Source of the DNA: JBBQED01 sp038320345
GTDB lineage: Bacteria > Bacteroidota > Bacteroidia > AKYH767-A > OLB10
DNA length: 43,378 bases
Assembly (NCBI GenBank): GCA_038320345.1
Contig: JBBQED010000023.1
Location: forward strand, 1 to 43,378
Reading direction: 5' to 3'
In this document: positions 7,390-15,689 of the stretch, one piece after another
How the letters are laid out: each line of letters opens with the position of its first letter
How positions within the stretch are numbered: position 1 is the stretch's first letter
Notes under the pieces: generated by a model
Databases searched by the model: none
Told to the model about the DNA's origin: nothing
What the model saw: only the letters and a program-made list of their open reading frames with translations
Translations under genes and position numbers: made by a program

Positions 7390-7929
7390 ATGAAGTCATG
7401 TTTTAATCTTGCATTAATCAGTTGCACATTCTTAGTAATTGTTTCTTGTAATAGCCGCCCTCAAGTAAAAGATCAAGAAACTATTACAAAAGCAGAAGCA
7501 GGACTGTTTCAGGATTCTTCGCGAATTCCAATTCCTGCGAAAGCAGATTCAGTGATCAATATGTATCTCGCTTACGCAGATTCTTATCAGGATGATACGC
7601 TCTCAGCAGAGTATCTTTTTAGAGCTGGTGATCTGGCTCAAGGAATCGGTCGCTTTAAGAAGGCGATTGAATACTACGGAAGAATTCAGCGCTATCCGAA
7701 TTATAGGAAATCTCCCGAAGCTTTATTCTTGCAAGGGTTTGTTTCCGAAACAGGCTTAGCAGATACTTCTTCCGCCCGTCAGTTTTATGAGAAGTTTTTG
7801 AAATTATATCCTAAGCATGAGATGGTAAAAGATGCGAAAGCTTCGCTCGATAATATGGGGAAGACACCAGAGGAACTGATCCGACAATTTGAATCTAAAT
7901 TAAGTGGAGATTCTTCCGCTTTGAACTAA
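7390..7929 (+). CDS. TPR-containing lipoprotein
   Basis: 179 residues. A lipoprotein signal peptide with lipobox VIVSC puts the lipidated Cys at about residue 20. The rest is helical with two or three tetratricopeptide-like repeats (about 70-165): AEYLFRAGDLAQGIGRFKKA, SPEALFLQGF and SARQFYEKFLKLYPKHEM. The layout resembles short BamD/YbgF-type TPR lipoproteins but lacks enough features to assign either. By rule it is anchored to a membrane facing the periplasm, probably as a scaffold. It sits 6 nt before the TMTC-like gene, so the two probably act together. Confidence 0.8.
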   Translation: MKSCFNLALISCTFLVIVSCNSRPQVKDQETITKAEAGLFQDSSRIPIPAKADSVINMYLAYADSYQDDTLSAEYLFRAGDLAQGIGRFKKAIEYYGRIQRYPNYRKSPEALFLQGFVSETGLADTSSARQFYEKFLKLYPKHEMVKDAKASLDNMGKTPEELIRQFESKLSGDSSALN

Positions 7930-7935
7930 TAGGAT

Positions 7936-9852
7936 ATGGCTCGCCAAAAACCTACCCGTAAAGAAAAGTTTTCTGCAGTTCCGAATCGTGAAACTGTAGT
8001 CGCCAAAGTAAATCCATATCAGCAGTTTAAATGGATGGCATGGGTGATTCCGGTACTTGCATTTGTATTGTATGCTGCTACTTTCGGCTATTCCTATACG
8101 TTAGATGATTATTCTATCATCCTCGAAAATAAACTCACCATGAAAGGCTTTGCTGGAATTGGTGAAATTCTTCGTACCAGTTATCGTCACGGATATATTT
8201 TTACTGCGGATGAATTGTATCGCCCTGTTACAAAAATAATTCTAGCGATTCAGTGGGGTTTGTCTCCTAAAAATCCTGCTTTAGGTCATATCTTGAATGT
8301 GCTTTTATATGCTGTTACAGGATGGACACTCTATCATTTATTACTCGAATGGTTCAAGGGAAAAGTAATGATTCCATTTATAGCAACAATTTTATTTATT
8401 GTTTTACCGATCCACACAGAAGTGGTTTCTAATATTAAAAGTCTGGATGAAATACTCGGATTGCTTTTTGGTCTATTGGCACTTCGATCATCATTTCATT
8501 ATGCCCAAAATGGTAAGTGTAGTAATCTAATTAAAACAGCGATTTGGTTTTTGCTTTCAATCAGTTCAAAAGAATCTTCATTGACTCTTATCGCGTTGAT
8601 GCCATTAGCAGTGTGGTATTTCACAGAAGAAAAAGATAAGCAACGGATTTTTTTACCAATGGGAGTTAGCCTAGGAGTGGGTTTAATTTTTATTATGATT
8701 CGTGCTAAAATTTTAGGACCCTTAGCATTTTCCCTCACTCCTTCAGTGGTTGATAATGCCTTGATGGCAGCGCCTGATTTCATGGGTAAATTCGCTTCCG
8801 CTATTTATTACCTGGGTTTGTATTTGCAAGCGATGCTCTTCCCCATTAATCTTAGTTTTGATAATTCATATCCACAGTTGCCGATTTTAAAAGTGGGGGA
8901 TTTGAGATTTGTTATTTCGTTGATGCTTTTATTGGCGTTGTTTAGCATGGCTTTGAAAGGTTTTAAAAAGAAAGAACCATGGTCGTTTGCACTGCTGATG
9001 TTTTTCATTACAGCATCTATCTCCTGTAATATTTTTGTAACGATAGGAACTCATTGGGGAGAACGATTAATGTACACACCAAGTCTTGGGATCGTCCTGG
9101 CTATTGCGGTACTCCTGAACCGTTATGTAGCCAAGGAAGAGCATTCGAATTCCGGTTTGAAATCTTCACAAAAAACAGCTTTGGCTATTGTTGCTGGTAT
9201 GGCGGTGATTTATGGAGGAATGACTCTTGCTCGTGAAAGTGTATGGAAAAATAATGGAACCTTGTATGCATCTGGATTGATTTCAGCTCCCAACAGTAGC
9301 AGAGTACAATATTACAATGGGAATCATTTGGTAAAAGACGAACAACTAGGAGGGAAGACTACTCAAGAAAAAGATTCCATGCTCAAAGCAAGTATCGTAT
9401 TTCTAAAACGAAGCACTGCATTATATCCACCATTTACGGATGCTTGGAATCAAATGGGATTAGCTTACTATAAGTTAAATGATCTGCCCGAATCGATTCA
9501 ATGTTATCGGGAAGCGATGAAAGGAAATCCGAATGATGCTACCGTTCATAACAACTTGGGAACATCGCTTTTTTTAATGCAACAGTATAGTGAAGCGATG
9601 AGTGAGTTTCAATCTGCCGTTCGTTTAAATCCCAATTATGCTGATGCATGGAATAATATTGGTTCTACCTACGGCACAATGAATGATTTTGATGCTGCTA
9701 TTACTGCATTTGAAAAAGCTGTAGCTTCAGATCCCATGAATGCTCAAGCATATTTATTTTTAGGGATGACCTGGAGATATAAAGGCAATGAGATGCTTGC
9801 AAATAAATTTACGGAAGAAGCTTATAAGTTGAATCCGGCTTTGAGGAAGTAA
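7936..9852 (+). CDS. TMTC-like GT-C membrane glycosyltransferase fused to C-terminal TPRs
   Basis: 638 residues. A short cytoplasmic tail is followed by about ten membrane segments, the first at about residues 33-52. The first extracytoplasmic loop carries an acidic pair, TLDDY (Asp57-Asp58), where GT-C enzymes place the metal/lipid-phosphate-sugar ligand. A second conserved stretch, HTEVVSNIKSLDEILGLLF (about 160-178), strongly resembles the HTEAV-x-x-I-x-GR-x-(D/E) region of eukaryotic TMTC O-mannosyltransferases and their bacterial relatives. Residues about 480-638 form four TPRs (e.g. AWNQMGLAYYKLNDLPESI, AWNNIGSTYGTMNDFDAAI). The likely role is transfer of a sugar from a polyprenyl-phosphate donor to an extracytoplasmic acceptor selected by the TPRs; donor and acceptor are unknown. 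Last gene of the SDR operon. Confidence 0.82.
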   Translation: MARQKPTRKEKFSAVPNRETVVAKVNPYQQFKWMAWVIPVLAFVLYAATFGYSYTLDDYSIILENKLTMKGFAGIGEILRTSYRHGYIFTADELYRPVTKIILAIQWGLSPKNPALGHILNVLLYAVTGWTLYHLLLEWFKGKVMIPFIATILFIVLPIHTEVVSNIKSLDEILGLLFGLLALRSSFHYAQNGKCSNLIKTAIWFLLSISSKESSLTLIALMPLAVWYFTEEKDKQRIFLPMGVSLGVGLIFIMIRAKILGPLAFSLTPSVVDNALMAAPDFMGKFASAIYYLGLYLQAMLFPINLSFDNSYPQLPILKVGDLRFVISLMLLLALFSMALKGFKKKEPWSFALLMFFITASISCNIFVTIGTHWGERLMYTPSLGIVLAIAVLLNRYVAKEEHSNSGLKSSQKTALAIVAGMAVIYGGMTLARESVWKNNGTLYASGLISAPNSSRVQYYNGNHLVKDEQLGGKTTQEKDSMLKASIVFLKRSTALYPPFTDAWNQMGLAYYKLNDLPESIQCYREAMKGNPNDATVHNNLGTSLFLMQQYSEAMSEFQSAVRLNPNYADAWNNIGSTYGTMNDFDAAITAFEKAVASDPMNAQAYLFLGMTWRYKGNEMLANKFTEEAYKLNPALRK

Positions 9853-9978
9853 TTTGCTGTTTCACTAACAAAATCTCTGAATGAGAGAATGTGAGAATTC
9901 TGGAACTAGAAAGTAATTTAATAATTCAGAGTAAGTTCGGAATAAGTAATGTAGATTTGAAAATACGAACGTTTTATT

Positions 9979-10773
9979 TTAGAGTTCTTTCATCAGCAAT
10001 CTTTCCAGTTCATCAGTGGTTAGATTAGAATGAATTTTCCCATCTATTGCCAATGATATTGATCCTGTTTCTTCTGAAACGATAATAGAGATGGCATCAC
10101 TTTGCTCAGTGATGCCTAATGCAGCTCGGTGGCGCATTCCGTAATGTGCAGGGAGATCTGTATTTTCAGTTACAGGTAAAACACAACGTGCTGCTCTGAT
10201 TTTATTATTCTCGATGATCACCGCTCCATCATGCATGGGGCTATTTTTAAAAAAAATACTTTCTAGTAATCGCTTAGAAACGTCTGCATCCATGAGATCT
10301 CCCGTGCTCTCATAAAATTTCAAATCTGTGGATCGTGCAATAACTATAATTGCTCCTGTCTTATTTTTCGACATACTTTGACAAGCCTTAACTACAGGTG
10401 CAAGATTAGGTGGTGTTTTAGGTTGTACTTTCCAGTTCCAAGGCATTATTTTTCTAGTTATACTGTCTTTGCCAGTAAAACTATTGCTCCCTAAGATCAA
10501 CAGAAATCGTCTTACTTCCTGTTGGAAAACGATGATTAATGCCAATACCCCAACACTCATGAATTGTCCGAGAATTGCTCCTAGTAATTGCATATCTAGG
10601 ATCTTAACAAACAACCACCACAGTACATAAATAGCTACAATACCAATGAAGATATTCATAGCAGTACCACCTTTCAATAACTGGTAAATCTTGAACAGCA
10701 GGAAAGCTACAATCAGGATATCGAGGATATCGAGAAGGCGTATGCTTAAAAATCCAAGGTGAAATAATTCCAT
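9979..10773 (-). CDS. cdaA: Diadenylate cyclase CdaA
   Basis: 264 residues, the usual length. Three N-terminal membrane segments (about residues 14-30, 38-57 and 66-83) precede a cytoplasmic DAC domain. The two catalytic signatures are present: DGA (182-184, in SPMHDGAVII) and RHR (214-216, in GMRHRAALG). The enzyme joins two ATP into c-di-AMP, a second messenger for potassium/osmotic and envelope homeostasis. It is followed by a 126-bp gap towards the convergent TMTC-like gene. No cdaR (YbbR) or folP gene is adjacent here. The ATG at 10773 is preceded 18 nt away by a -7 element. Confidence 0.95.
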   Translation of the reverse strand: MELFHLGFLSIRLLDILDILIVAFLLFKIYQLLKGGTAMNIFIGIVAIYVLWWLFVKILDMQLLGAILGQFMSVGVLALIIVFQQEVRRFLLILGSNSFTGKDSITRKIMPWNWKVQPKTPPNLAPVVKACQSMSKNKTGAIIVIARSTDLKFYESTGDLMDADVSKRLLESIFFKNSPMHDGAVIIENNKIRAARCVLPVTENTDLPAHYGMRHRAALGITEQSDAISIIVSEETGSISLAIDGKIHSNLTTDELERLLMKEL

Positions 10774-10791
10774 TTTTCCGACTTAATGATC

Positions 10792-10799
10792 CAAAACTA
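10792..10799 (-). promoter_or_regulatory. -7 element (TAGTTTTG) for cdaA
   Basis: Minus-strand TAnnTTTG match, 18 nt before the cdaA start. No obvious -33 TTG. Confidence 0.45.
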
Positions 10800-10852
10800 C
10801 TCAATAGGATGTTATTTCTGAAGGTATCTCCGAATAGATACGCACAGGTTTT

Positions 10853-11449
10853 TCAGCTAAATTGATACTTGGGCGACACATAAAAGCGATAGGGGAGTTT
10901 GGCATCCTCACCCGCATAATCTACACCAATCCGTGGTCCTGATTTGATCTCCGACTTAGGAAATTTATAACCATGATCTTCCAGATAAATGTCCTTTCCG
11001 TTTAAGGATAACCCTGAATGAGAAAAATGAATTCCAAGTGCTTGCGAAACTGTGCCCGGTCCTCCCGTGAAATTGGCTGACTTTGCACTTTTATTCCTTC
11101 TTTTTTCCATGTGCTCAATGCCTTCCAATGGTTTTATTGCCCTGATCAGTACAGCATGTGGAACATCGCCAGCGTTAGTGACGATATTGAACAAGGAATG
11201 AATACCATAGCAGAGATAGACATAAGCAGTTCCTCCCCTGGCATACATGGTTTCAGTTCTCGCAGTTCTTCGCCCTCCGAATGCATGTGAAGCTTTATCA
11301 CTCACTCCAGCATAAGCCTCCGTTTCAGTGATGATCCCCGAGGTTAAAATGCCATCGATAGTGGTGATTAAAACTTTTCCAATGAGATCTTTTGCAAGGG
11401 CAACAACATCTTCTTGCAGATAATAACTCTGCTTAATTTTTTTACTCAA
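10853..11449 (-). CDS. DNA-3-methyladenine glycosylase (AAG/MPG family)
   Basis: 198 residues, normal for bacterial Aag. It removes alkylated and deaminated purines in base-excision repair. The active-site segment TETEAY places Glu44 and Tyr46 where human AAG has catalytic Glu125 and Tyr127. His55 (DKASHAFGG) matches human His136, and Tyr78 in AYVYLCYGIH matches Tyr159. FTGGPGTVSQALGI is the conserved C-terminal region. The only start that keeps the conserved N-terminus is a TTG at 11449, 10 nt after the ybjQ-like stop; no in-frame ATG lies nearby. Probably co-transcribed with ybjQ and recQ upstream. Confidence 0.93.
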   Translation of the reverse strand: MSKKIKQSYYLQEDVVALAKDLIGKVLITTIDGILTSGIITETEAYAGVSDKASHAFGGRRTARTETMYARGGTAYVYLCYGIHSLFNIVTNAGDVPHAVLIRAIKPLEGIEHMEKRRNKSAKSANFTGGPGTVSQALGIHFSHSGLSLNGKDIYLEDHGYKFPKSEIKSGPRIGVDYAGEDAKLPYRFYVSPKYQFS

Positions 11450-11459
11450 AGAAGTTATT

Positions 11460-11795
11460 TCAATCGTTTTTCACTACTACTACTGCAGTTCCATAAGCAA
11501 GCACTTCGGTCAATCCGCTCATCACTTCATTTGCATCATAACGCATATTGATGATGGCATTTGCTCCCATCGTCCTACCATGTTCCATCATGAGTTGATA
11601 AGCTTCTTCGCGTGCTTTTTCACAGAGCTGTGTGTAGATTTCACTCTTGCCTCCAAAGATGGTCATAAAACCTCCAGCCATGTTACCGAGGATACTTCTA
11701 GATCGTACCGTAATGCCTCTAACTAATCCAAGTTGTTTAATTACTCGATAGCCTTCGAGTCCGTTACTCGTTGTAATGAATAGTGAATGGTCCAT
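11460..11795 (-). CDS. YbjQ / UPF0145 family protein
   Basis: 111-residue protein covering the whole YbjQ domain: FITTSNGLEGYRV at the start, the GLVRGITVRSRSILGNMAGG core, ANAIINMRYDA, and the C-terminal beta strand EVLAYGTAVVV. The family forms pentamers and has been called 'putative heavy-metal-binding', but its biochemical role is not established. Lies 27 nt downstream of recQ and 10 nt upstream of the glycosylase gene on the same strand. Confidence 0.9.
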   Translation of the reverse strand: MDHSLFITTSNGLEGYRVIKQLGLVRGITVRSRSILGNMAGGFMTIFGGKSEIYTQLCEKAREEAYQLMMEHGRTMGANAIINMRYDANEVMSGLTEVLAYGTAVVVVKND

Positions 11796-11822
11796 AATTT
11801 ATTTTTTAGTATAGGTTATATT

Positions 11823-13733
11823 TTAGTCTCTCTTCAGAAAAATTCTACCAAGCGCATCACTGCCTAGAACATCATTATCGATAAGCCAACGAATTACTGC
11901 GGTAATTTTATCTTTAGTAAATCCTTGAATTTTGTCTGTAATTTCAGTGGCTGCAACCGGACCTTCATTCAGAATATTTTTTAGTTCTCTCGTAAGCTCT
12001 TCTACTTCGAGATCATTCAATTCTAATTTATTTCGCTCTCTGCAATAGTCGCAAGTCCCGCAGCGTTGCAAGTTTCCTTCACCGAAATAACCAAGGAGGA
12101 TCATACTTCTGCAATGATGTTTATCAGTGATATAATGCTTGAAAGCATTAGCACGAATCACGAATCGCTGTTTCCGATCTTCTAAATTCTCTGCACTGAT
12201 TTTTAAATAGCGAGTATCAATTCTCCCTTGATTAAAGGTTAACCGTGGTTGCTCTGTGGCTGGCAGATAATTGATAACTTCCATCTCATGCAATTTAGTG
12301 AGATCTGTTTTTAATGCAGAGAGTTCAATCGCAGCTCGTTTTGCCAATTCCGACTCACTAAATCGGACATATTCATCAAACAATCCAGAATAACTTCTAA
12401 GCATTGTTTTTATCAGATGATCATATTTCACATTTTCCACCTGAAATTTATAGAGTTCCATACTTTTCAGATTCAGATGAATTCGAGAAGGCAGATATAC
12501 GGATTCAGAAAGGGTAATGATGTTTTCCAATTCCAGTACTTTGAATGAATTGTAAGCCTTAACCGGATCGAAATCATAATGCTGACAGAAACTAATAAGA
12601 TCAAATCCCCACGTTAATCCTTCTCCCGAATTAATTGGAATCTGGAGATAATTACAGAGTGCCTGATAGATTTTTTTTATTTCTTCGATCTCTGGAAAAT
12701 TCTGCTGCATGCGTTGTTCTAGCTGCAAAATATCGGATTGATTATATAGCACTACAGCATAAGCAGGTTTTTCATCTCTACCTCCTCGACCAGCTTCCTG
12801 ATAATAACTTTCAGGGTCATCGGGTAAGTCAATATGAACAACAGATCTCACATCTGGTTTATTAATTCCCATGCCGAAAGCATTTGTTGAAACGATGACT
12901 CTAGTGGTTCCATTCATCCAGCGTTTCTGTTTTTCGGTACGCGATTGATGATCTAATCCAGCATGATAAAAATCGGCTTTGATTCCACTCTTCAAAAGGA
13001 AATTTGCGGTTTCTTGTGTTTTCCTTCTGTTGCGAACATATACAATACTTGTTCCTGGTACATTCTTCAAAACACGTAGTAGATGTTCGTTTTTATTGTC
13101 CTCATGTCGTACGATATACGAAAGATTCGATCTTGCAAAACTTTTAACAAACACTTTCGGATTTTTCAATTCCAGCTTATCGCAAATATCCTTGCGCACT
13201 TCGGGGGTAGCCGATGCCGTTAGTGCCATCACGGGTACTTTTGGAAATAACGCTCTGATCTTTGCAATTTGCAAGTAAGGCGGTCTGAAATCATACCCCC
13301 ACTGAGAAATACAATGCGCTTCATCAACAGCGATCAGATTAACATTCATCTGTTCAAATCTTGCCTTGAAAAGTTCTGTTTCTAAACGCTCTGGAGAAAC
13401 ATATAAAAATTTATAATTACCGTTGATACAATTGTCAAGTGCAATATCCACTTCCGATTTTTTCATTCCTGAAATTATCGCTACTGCACGAATTTGTTTT
13501 TCTTTGAGTTGTTCTTCCTGGTCCTTCATCAAAGCGATTAGTGGAGAAATGACCAAGCATATTCCTTCTTTTGCCATTGCAGGAACTTGAAAGCACAGCG
13601 ATTTTCCTCCTCCCGTTGGAAGCAATGCAAGTGTATCATTCCCATCCATAATGGACTGAATAATTTCCTCCTGCATCGGACGGAAATTGCTGTATCCCCA
13701 ATATTGAGTAAGTACCTGGTGGATTAAACTCAT
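11823..13733 (-). CDS. recQ: ATP-dependent DNA helicase RecQ
   Basis: 636 residues. Superfamily 2 helicase motifs in order: FRPMQEEII (motif 0), GGGKS Walker A (41-45), DEAH (137-140) with the aromatic-rich loop QWGYDFRPPY, TASAT, STNAFGMGINKPD and YYQEAGRGGRDE. The RecQ-specific zinc site is visible (HHCRSM...QRCGTCDYC, about 540-570), followed by an atypical winged-helix-like C-terminus. No HRDC domain is apparent: the protein ends ...LGSDALGRIFLKRD in a winged-helix-like fold. It unwinds 3'-5' DNA in recombination and fork repair. Several Bacteroidota carry more than one RecQ; this is the short form. First gene of the recQ-ybjQ-aag run. Confidence 0.95.
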   Translation of the reverse strand: MSLIHQVLTQYWGYSNFRPMQEEIIQSIMDGNDTLALLPTGGGKSLCFQVPAMAKEGICLVISPLIALMKDQEEQLKEKQIRAVAIISGMKKSEVDIALDNCINGNYKFLYVSPERLETELFKARFEQMNVNLIAVDEAHCISQWGYDFRPPYLQIAKIRALFPKVPVMALTASATPEVRKDICDKLELKNPKVFVKSFARSNLSYIVRHEDNKNEHLLRVLKNVPGTSIVYVRNRRKTQETANFLLKSGIKADFYHAGLDHQSRTEKQKRWMNGTTRVIVSTNAFGMGINKPDVRSVVHIDLPDDPESYYQEAGRGGRDEKPAYAVVLYNQSDILQLEQRMQQNFPEIEEIKKIYQALCNYLQIPINSGEGLTWGFDLISFCQHYDFDPVKAYNSFKVLELENIITLSESVYLPSRIHLNLKSMELYKFQVENVKYDHLIKTMLRSYSGLFDEYVRFSESELAKRAAIELSALKTDLTKLHEMEVINYLPATEQPRLTFNQGRIDTRYLKISAENLEDRKQRFVIRANAFKHYITDKHHCRSMILLGYFGEGNLQRCGTCDYCRERNKLELNDLEVEELTRELKNILNEGPVAATEITDKIQGFTKDKITAVIRWLIDNDVLGSDALGRIFLKRD

Positions 13734-13751
13734 TCTTTAAAAATACTGATT

Positions 13752-13796
13752 TAAACAAAAACACCGGACAACAATTTTACATTGTTTCCGATGTTT
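13752..13796 (-). terminator. Terminator after the universal stress protein pair
   Basis: Minus-strand hairpin AAACATCGGAAACAAT / ATTGTTGTCCGGTGTTT (one bulge, one G-U pair, loop of 5) running into TTTTTGTTT. It lies between the usp stop and the recQ start, so the two units are separated. Confidence 0.7.
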
Positions 13797-13844
13797 GAAT
13801 ATATAGAGGTGAGCAGTCAGAATTGAACTGAACTCCGCACGAAT

Positions 13845-14726
13845 TTAAAATGAAACGGTAATTCGATCAGGATCAATTTCCGCAGGACGAACTGTCATCA
13901 CCGGAATTTTTGATCCATTGATCACTTTACTCGCATAATTACCCATCAATAAGCCCGCGATTCCAGCATCTTGTTCGGTCATGATAACAACAAGATCCGC
14001 ATCTACTTCTTCAACAAGTTTAAGCGTTGCTTTCGCCCGATCATCTTGTTGAATGAATTTTGATTCTGCTGTAATTCCATGCTGAGAAAGGAACTCTTCT
14101 ACCTGTTCAATTTTAATACGGAATTTGCGCTGATAATCTTCATTTCCGCTCTGCATAATGCCGCAAACGTAAACATGGGAATTGTAATGACGTGCAACTT
14201 CTAGGGCGAAATTTACTTTCTGACGAGACTCTGCTGAATCATCAATGGGCAATACCATTTTAGTAAATCCAATTTTCTTTGCGTGTGACTGCACTGAAAT
14301 AACTGGACATGGAGATTCCTGAACTACTCTCGTGGTATTGCTACCAATCAGGTAACCACTACTTCCGCTAGACCCATGTGTTCCCATAACGATAAGGTCA
14401 ATATGAGCCTGTTTAGCAGTTTGTACAATCTTCTTGTAAATTTTTCCAACTTCGGTCAGGATACTCACTTGTACTCCGTTTTCAAGGTGGAGCTTATCGG
14501 CGAGTTCTCTTAAACGGTCGTTACTTGCAGATTCAACTTTCTTCTCAAATCCCGAAAAAGCATGGCTGAGAGCACTCGGTAAAGTGAGAGTCTCAACAAT
14601 ATGTAATAAAACGATTTCTGCTTTAAGCAGTTTCGCCATAAAAACTGCATGTTCAAGACTTAGATCAGCAGTTTCCGAGAAATCGTAAGGGATGAGGATC
14701 TTCTTGATGTGGAAATCCTTTTGCAT
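13845..14726 (-). CDS. Universal stress protein, two tandem UspA domains (copy 1)
   Basis: 293 residues, two Usp domains (about 7-150 and 155-287). The first keeps the ATP-binding signature GTHGSSG...GS (VMGTHGSSG and LIGSNTTRVV, about 115-135). The second domain has MTEQDAGIAGLLMGN in that position and so lacks the first glycines. This suggests only the first domain binds nucleotide. Members are soluble stress and energy-limitation proteins of unclear mechanism. It is 18 nt downstream of a same-length paralogue, clearly a tandem duplication and probable operon. Confidence 0.92.
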   Translation of the reverse strand: MQKDFHIKKILIPYDFSETADLSLEHAVFMAKLLKAEIVLLHIVETLTLPSALSHAFSGFEKKVESASNDRLRELADKLHLENGVQVSILTEVGKIYKKIVQTAKQAHIDLIVMGTHGSSGSSGYLIGSNTTRVVQESPCPVISVQSHAKKIGFTKMVLPIDDSAESRQKVNFALEVARHYNSHVYVCGIMQSGNEDYQRKFRIKIEQVEEFLSQHGITAESKFIQQDDRAKATLKLVEEVDADLVVIMTEQDAGIAGLLMGNYASKVINGSKIPVMTVRPAEIDPDRITVSF

Positions 14727-14744
14727 AGCTTCGTGTTTTTAGTT

Positions 14745-15626
14745 CTAAGATAGGATAGAGTCTGAAGTATCTTTTCTTTCTATTGGCCGGATACTACAAA
14801 CCGGTATATTGGACCCGTTAATTATTTTCTGTGATTCTGTTCCGATGAAATATTCTGTCCACACCTCTTCTTGTTGCGTCATGATGATAATCAAGTCTGC
14901 ATTCACTTGAACACTATAGTCGATAATACTTTCTGAAATATCGTGATCTTTTATGAATTCTCCTGTACAATTAATGTCATTTGACGAAATAAATTCAACA
15001 ACTTGATCCATTTGACGATTTAATCGATTTACGAGAAACTCATCCTCAGAATTCACTATTGATACTACCTTAACTTGAGAGTTGAAGAATTTAGCAATTT
15101 CAACACATTCATTGGTTTTCTCTTTTGTTTCTTTGGAGAGATCCAGAGGTAATACTATGGTTTTGCATCCTAGATTATGGTCTTTTCCTTTGATGGTAAT
15201 TACCGGGCAATGCGCCTCGCTGATCACTCTAACTGAATTTGATCCTATAAATTTCTTTTTTAAAGTCGATTCACCAGAAGTGCCCATCACGATGAACGAA
15301 GCATTCAATTTCTCGGCTACACTCGTAACTTGTTCATAAATTTTTCCTTTTTCGATTCTGAAATTAATATCGAGCCCCGATTTTGCTTTCGCCCCTGAAC
15401 ATAACGTTTTCAGTTTACTCGAAATTCCTTCTCTTAACAATTCTTCGTGCTTATCTTTATCACTGAAGATATGTAACATTGAAGTAAATACTGCCTCATC
15501 AATTACATAAACCATAGTGATGTCTGCATTACTATGTCGGGCTAAATTATAGGACTGATTTAATGCTATTAATGATTGTTCACTAAAATCAATTGGAACT
15601 ACAATATTATTCTTAACGCTGCTCAT
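14745..15626 (-). CDS. Universal stress protein, two tandem UspA domains (copy 2)
   Basis: 293 residues from the ATG at 15626; the longer frame to 15659 would need a TTG inside the -7 region, so it was rejected. The first domain retains VMGTSGES and IGSNSVRVIS; the second reads MTQQEEVWTEYFIGTESQKI and lacks the glycine-rich loop, as in copy 1. The shared C-terminus (INGSNIPVCSIRP here, INGSKIPVMTVRP in copy 1) shows they are paralogues. Expressed from a well-matched promoter that overlaps the start of the divergent phosphorylase gene. Confidence 0.9.
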   Translation of the reverse strand: MSSVKNNIVVPIDFSEQSLIALNQSYNLARHSNADITMVYVIDEAVFTSMLHIFSDKDKHEELLREGISSKLKTLCSGAKAKSGLDINFRIEKGKIYEQVTSVAEKLNASFIVMGTSGESTLKKKFIGSNSVRVISEAHCPVITIKGKDHNLGCKTIVLPLDLSKETKEKTNECVEIAKFFNSQVKVVSIVNSEDEFLVNRLNRQMDQVVEFISSNDINCTGEFIKDHDISESIIDYSVQVNADLIIIMTQQEEVWTEYFIGTESQKIINGSNIPVCSIRPIERKDTSDSILS

Positions 15627-15640
15627 CGCTCTGTATGGGT

Positions 15641-15648
15641 TATTTTTG
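15641..15648 (+). promoter_or_regulatory. -7 element (TATTTTTG) for the nucleoside phosphorylase gene
   Basis: TAnnTTTG match 31 nt before the ATG at 15680; no -33 TTG at normal spacing. Confidence 0.4.
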
Positions 15649-15656
15649 TTCTTTAG

Positions 15657-15689
15657 CAAAAATATTCCTTTTCAACCATATGTCACAAA
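15657..15689 (-). promoter_or_regulatory. Promoter of the usp operon (TTTG - 21 - TATTTTTG)
   Basis: On the minus strand, -33 TTTG (15686-15689) and -7 TATTTTTG (15657-15664) are spaced by 21 nt. The -33 lies inside the first codons of the divergent phosphorylase gene. Predicted leader about 24 nt. Confidence 0.65.

Noticed and set aside
12635..13278. Plus-strand ORFs of 76 and 99 codons within recQ
   Set aside because: Antisense to helicase motifs; no independent coding evidence.
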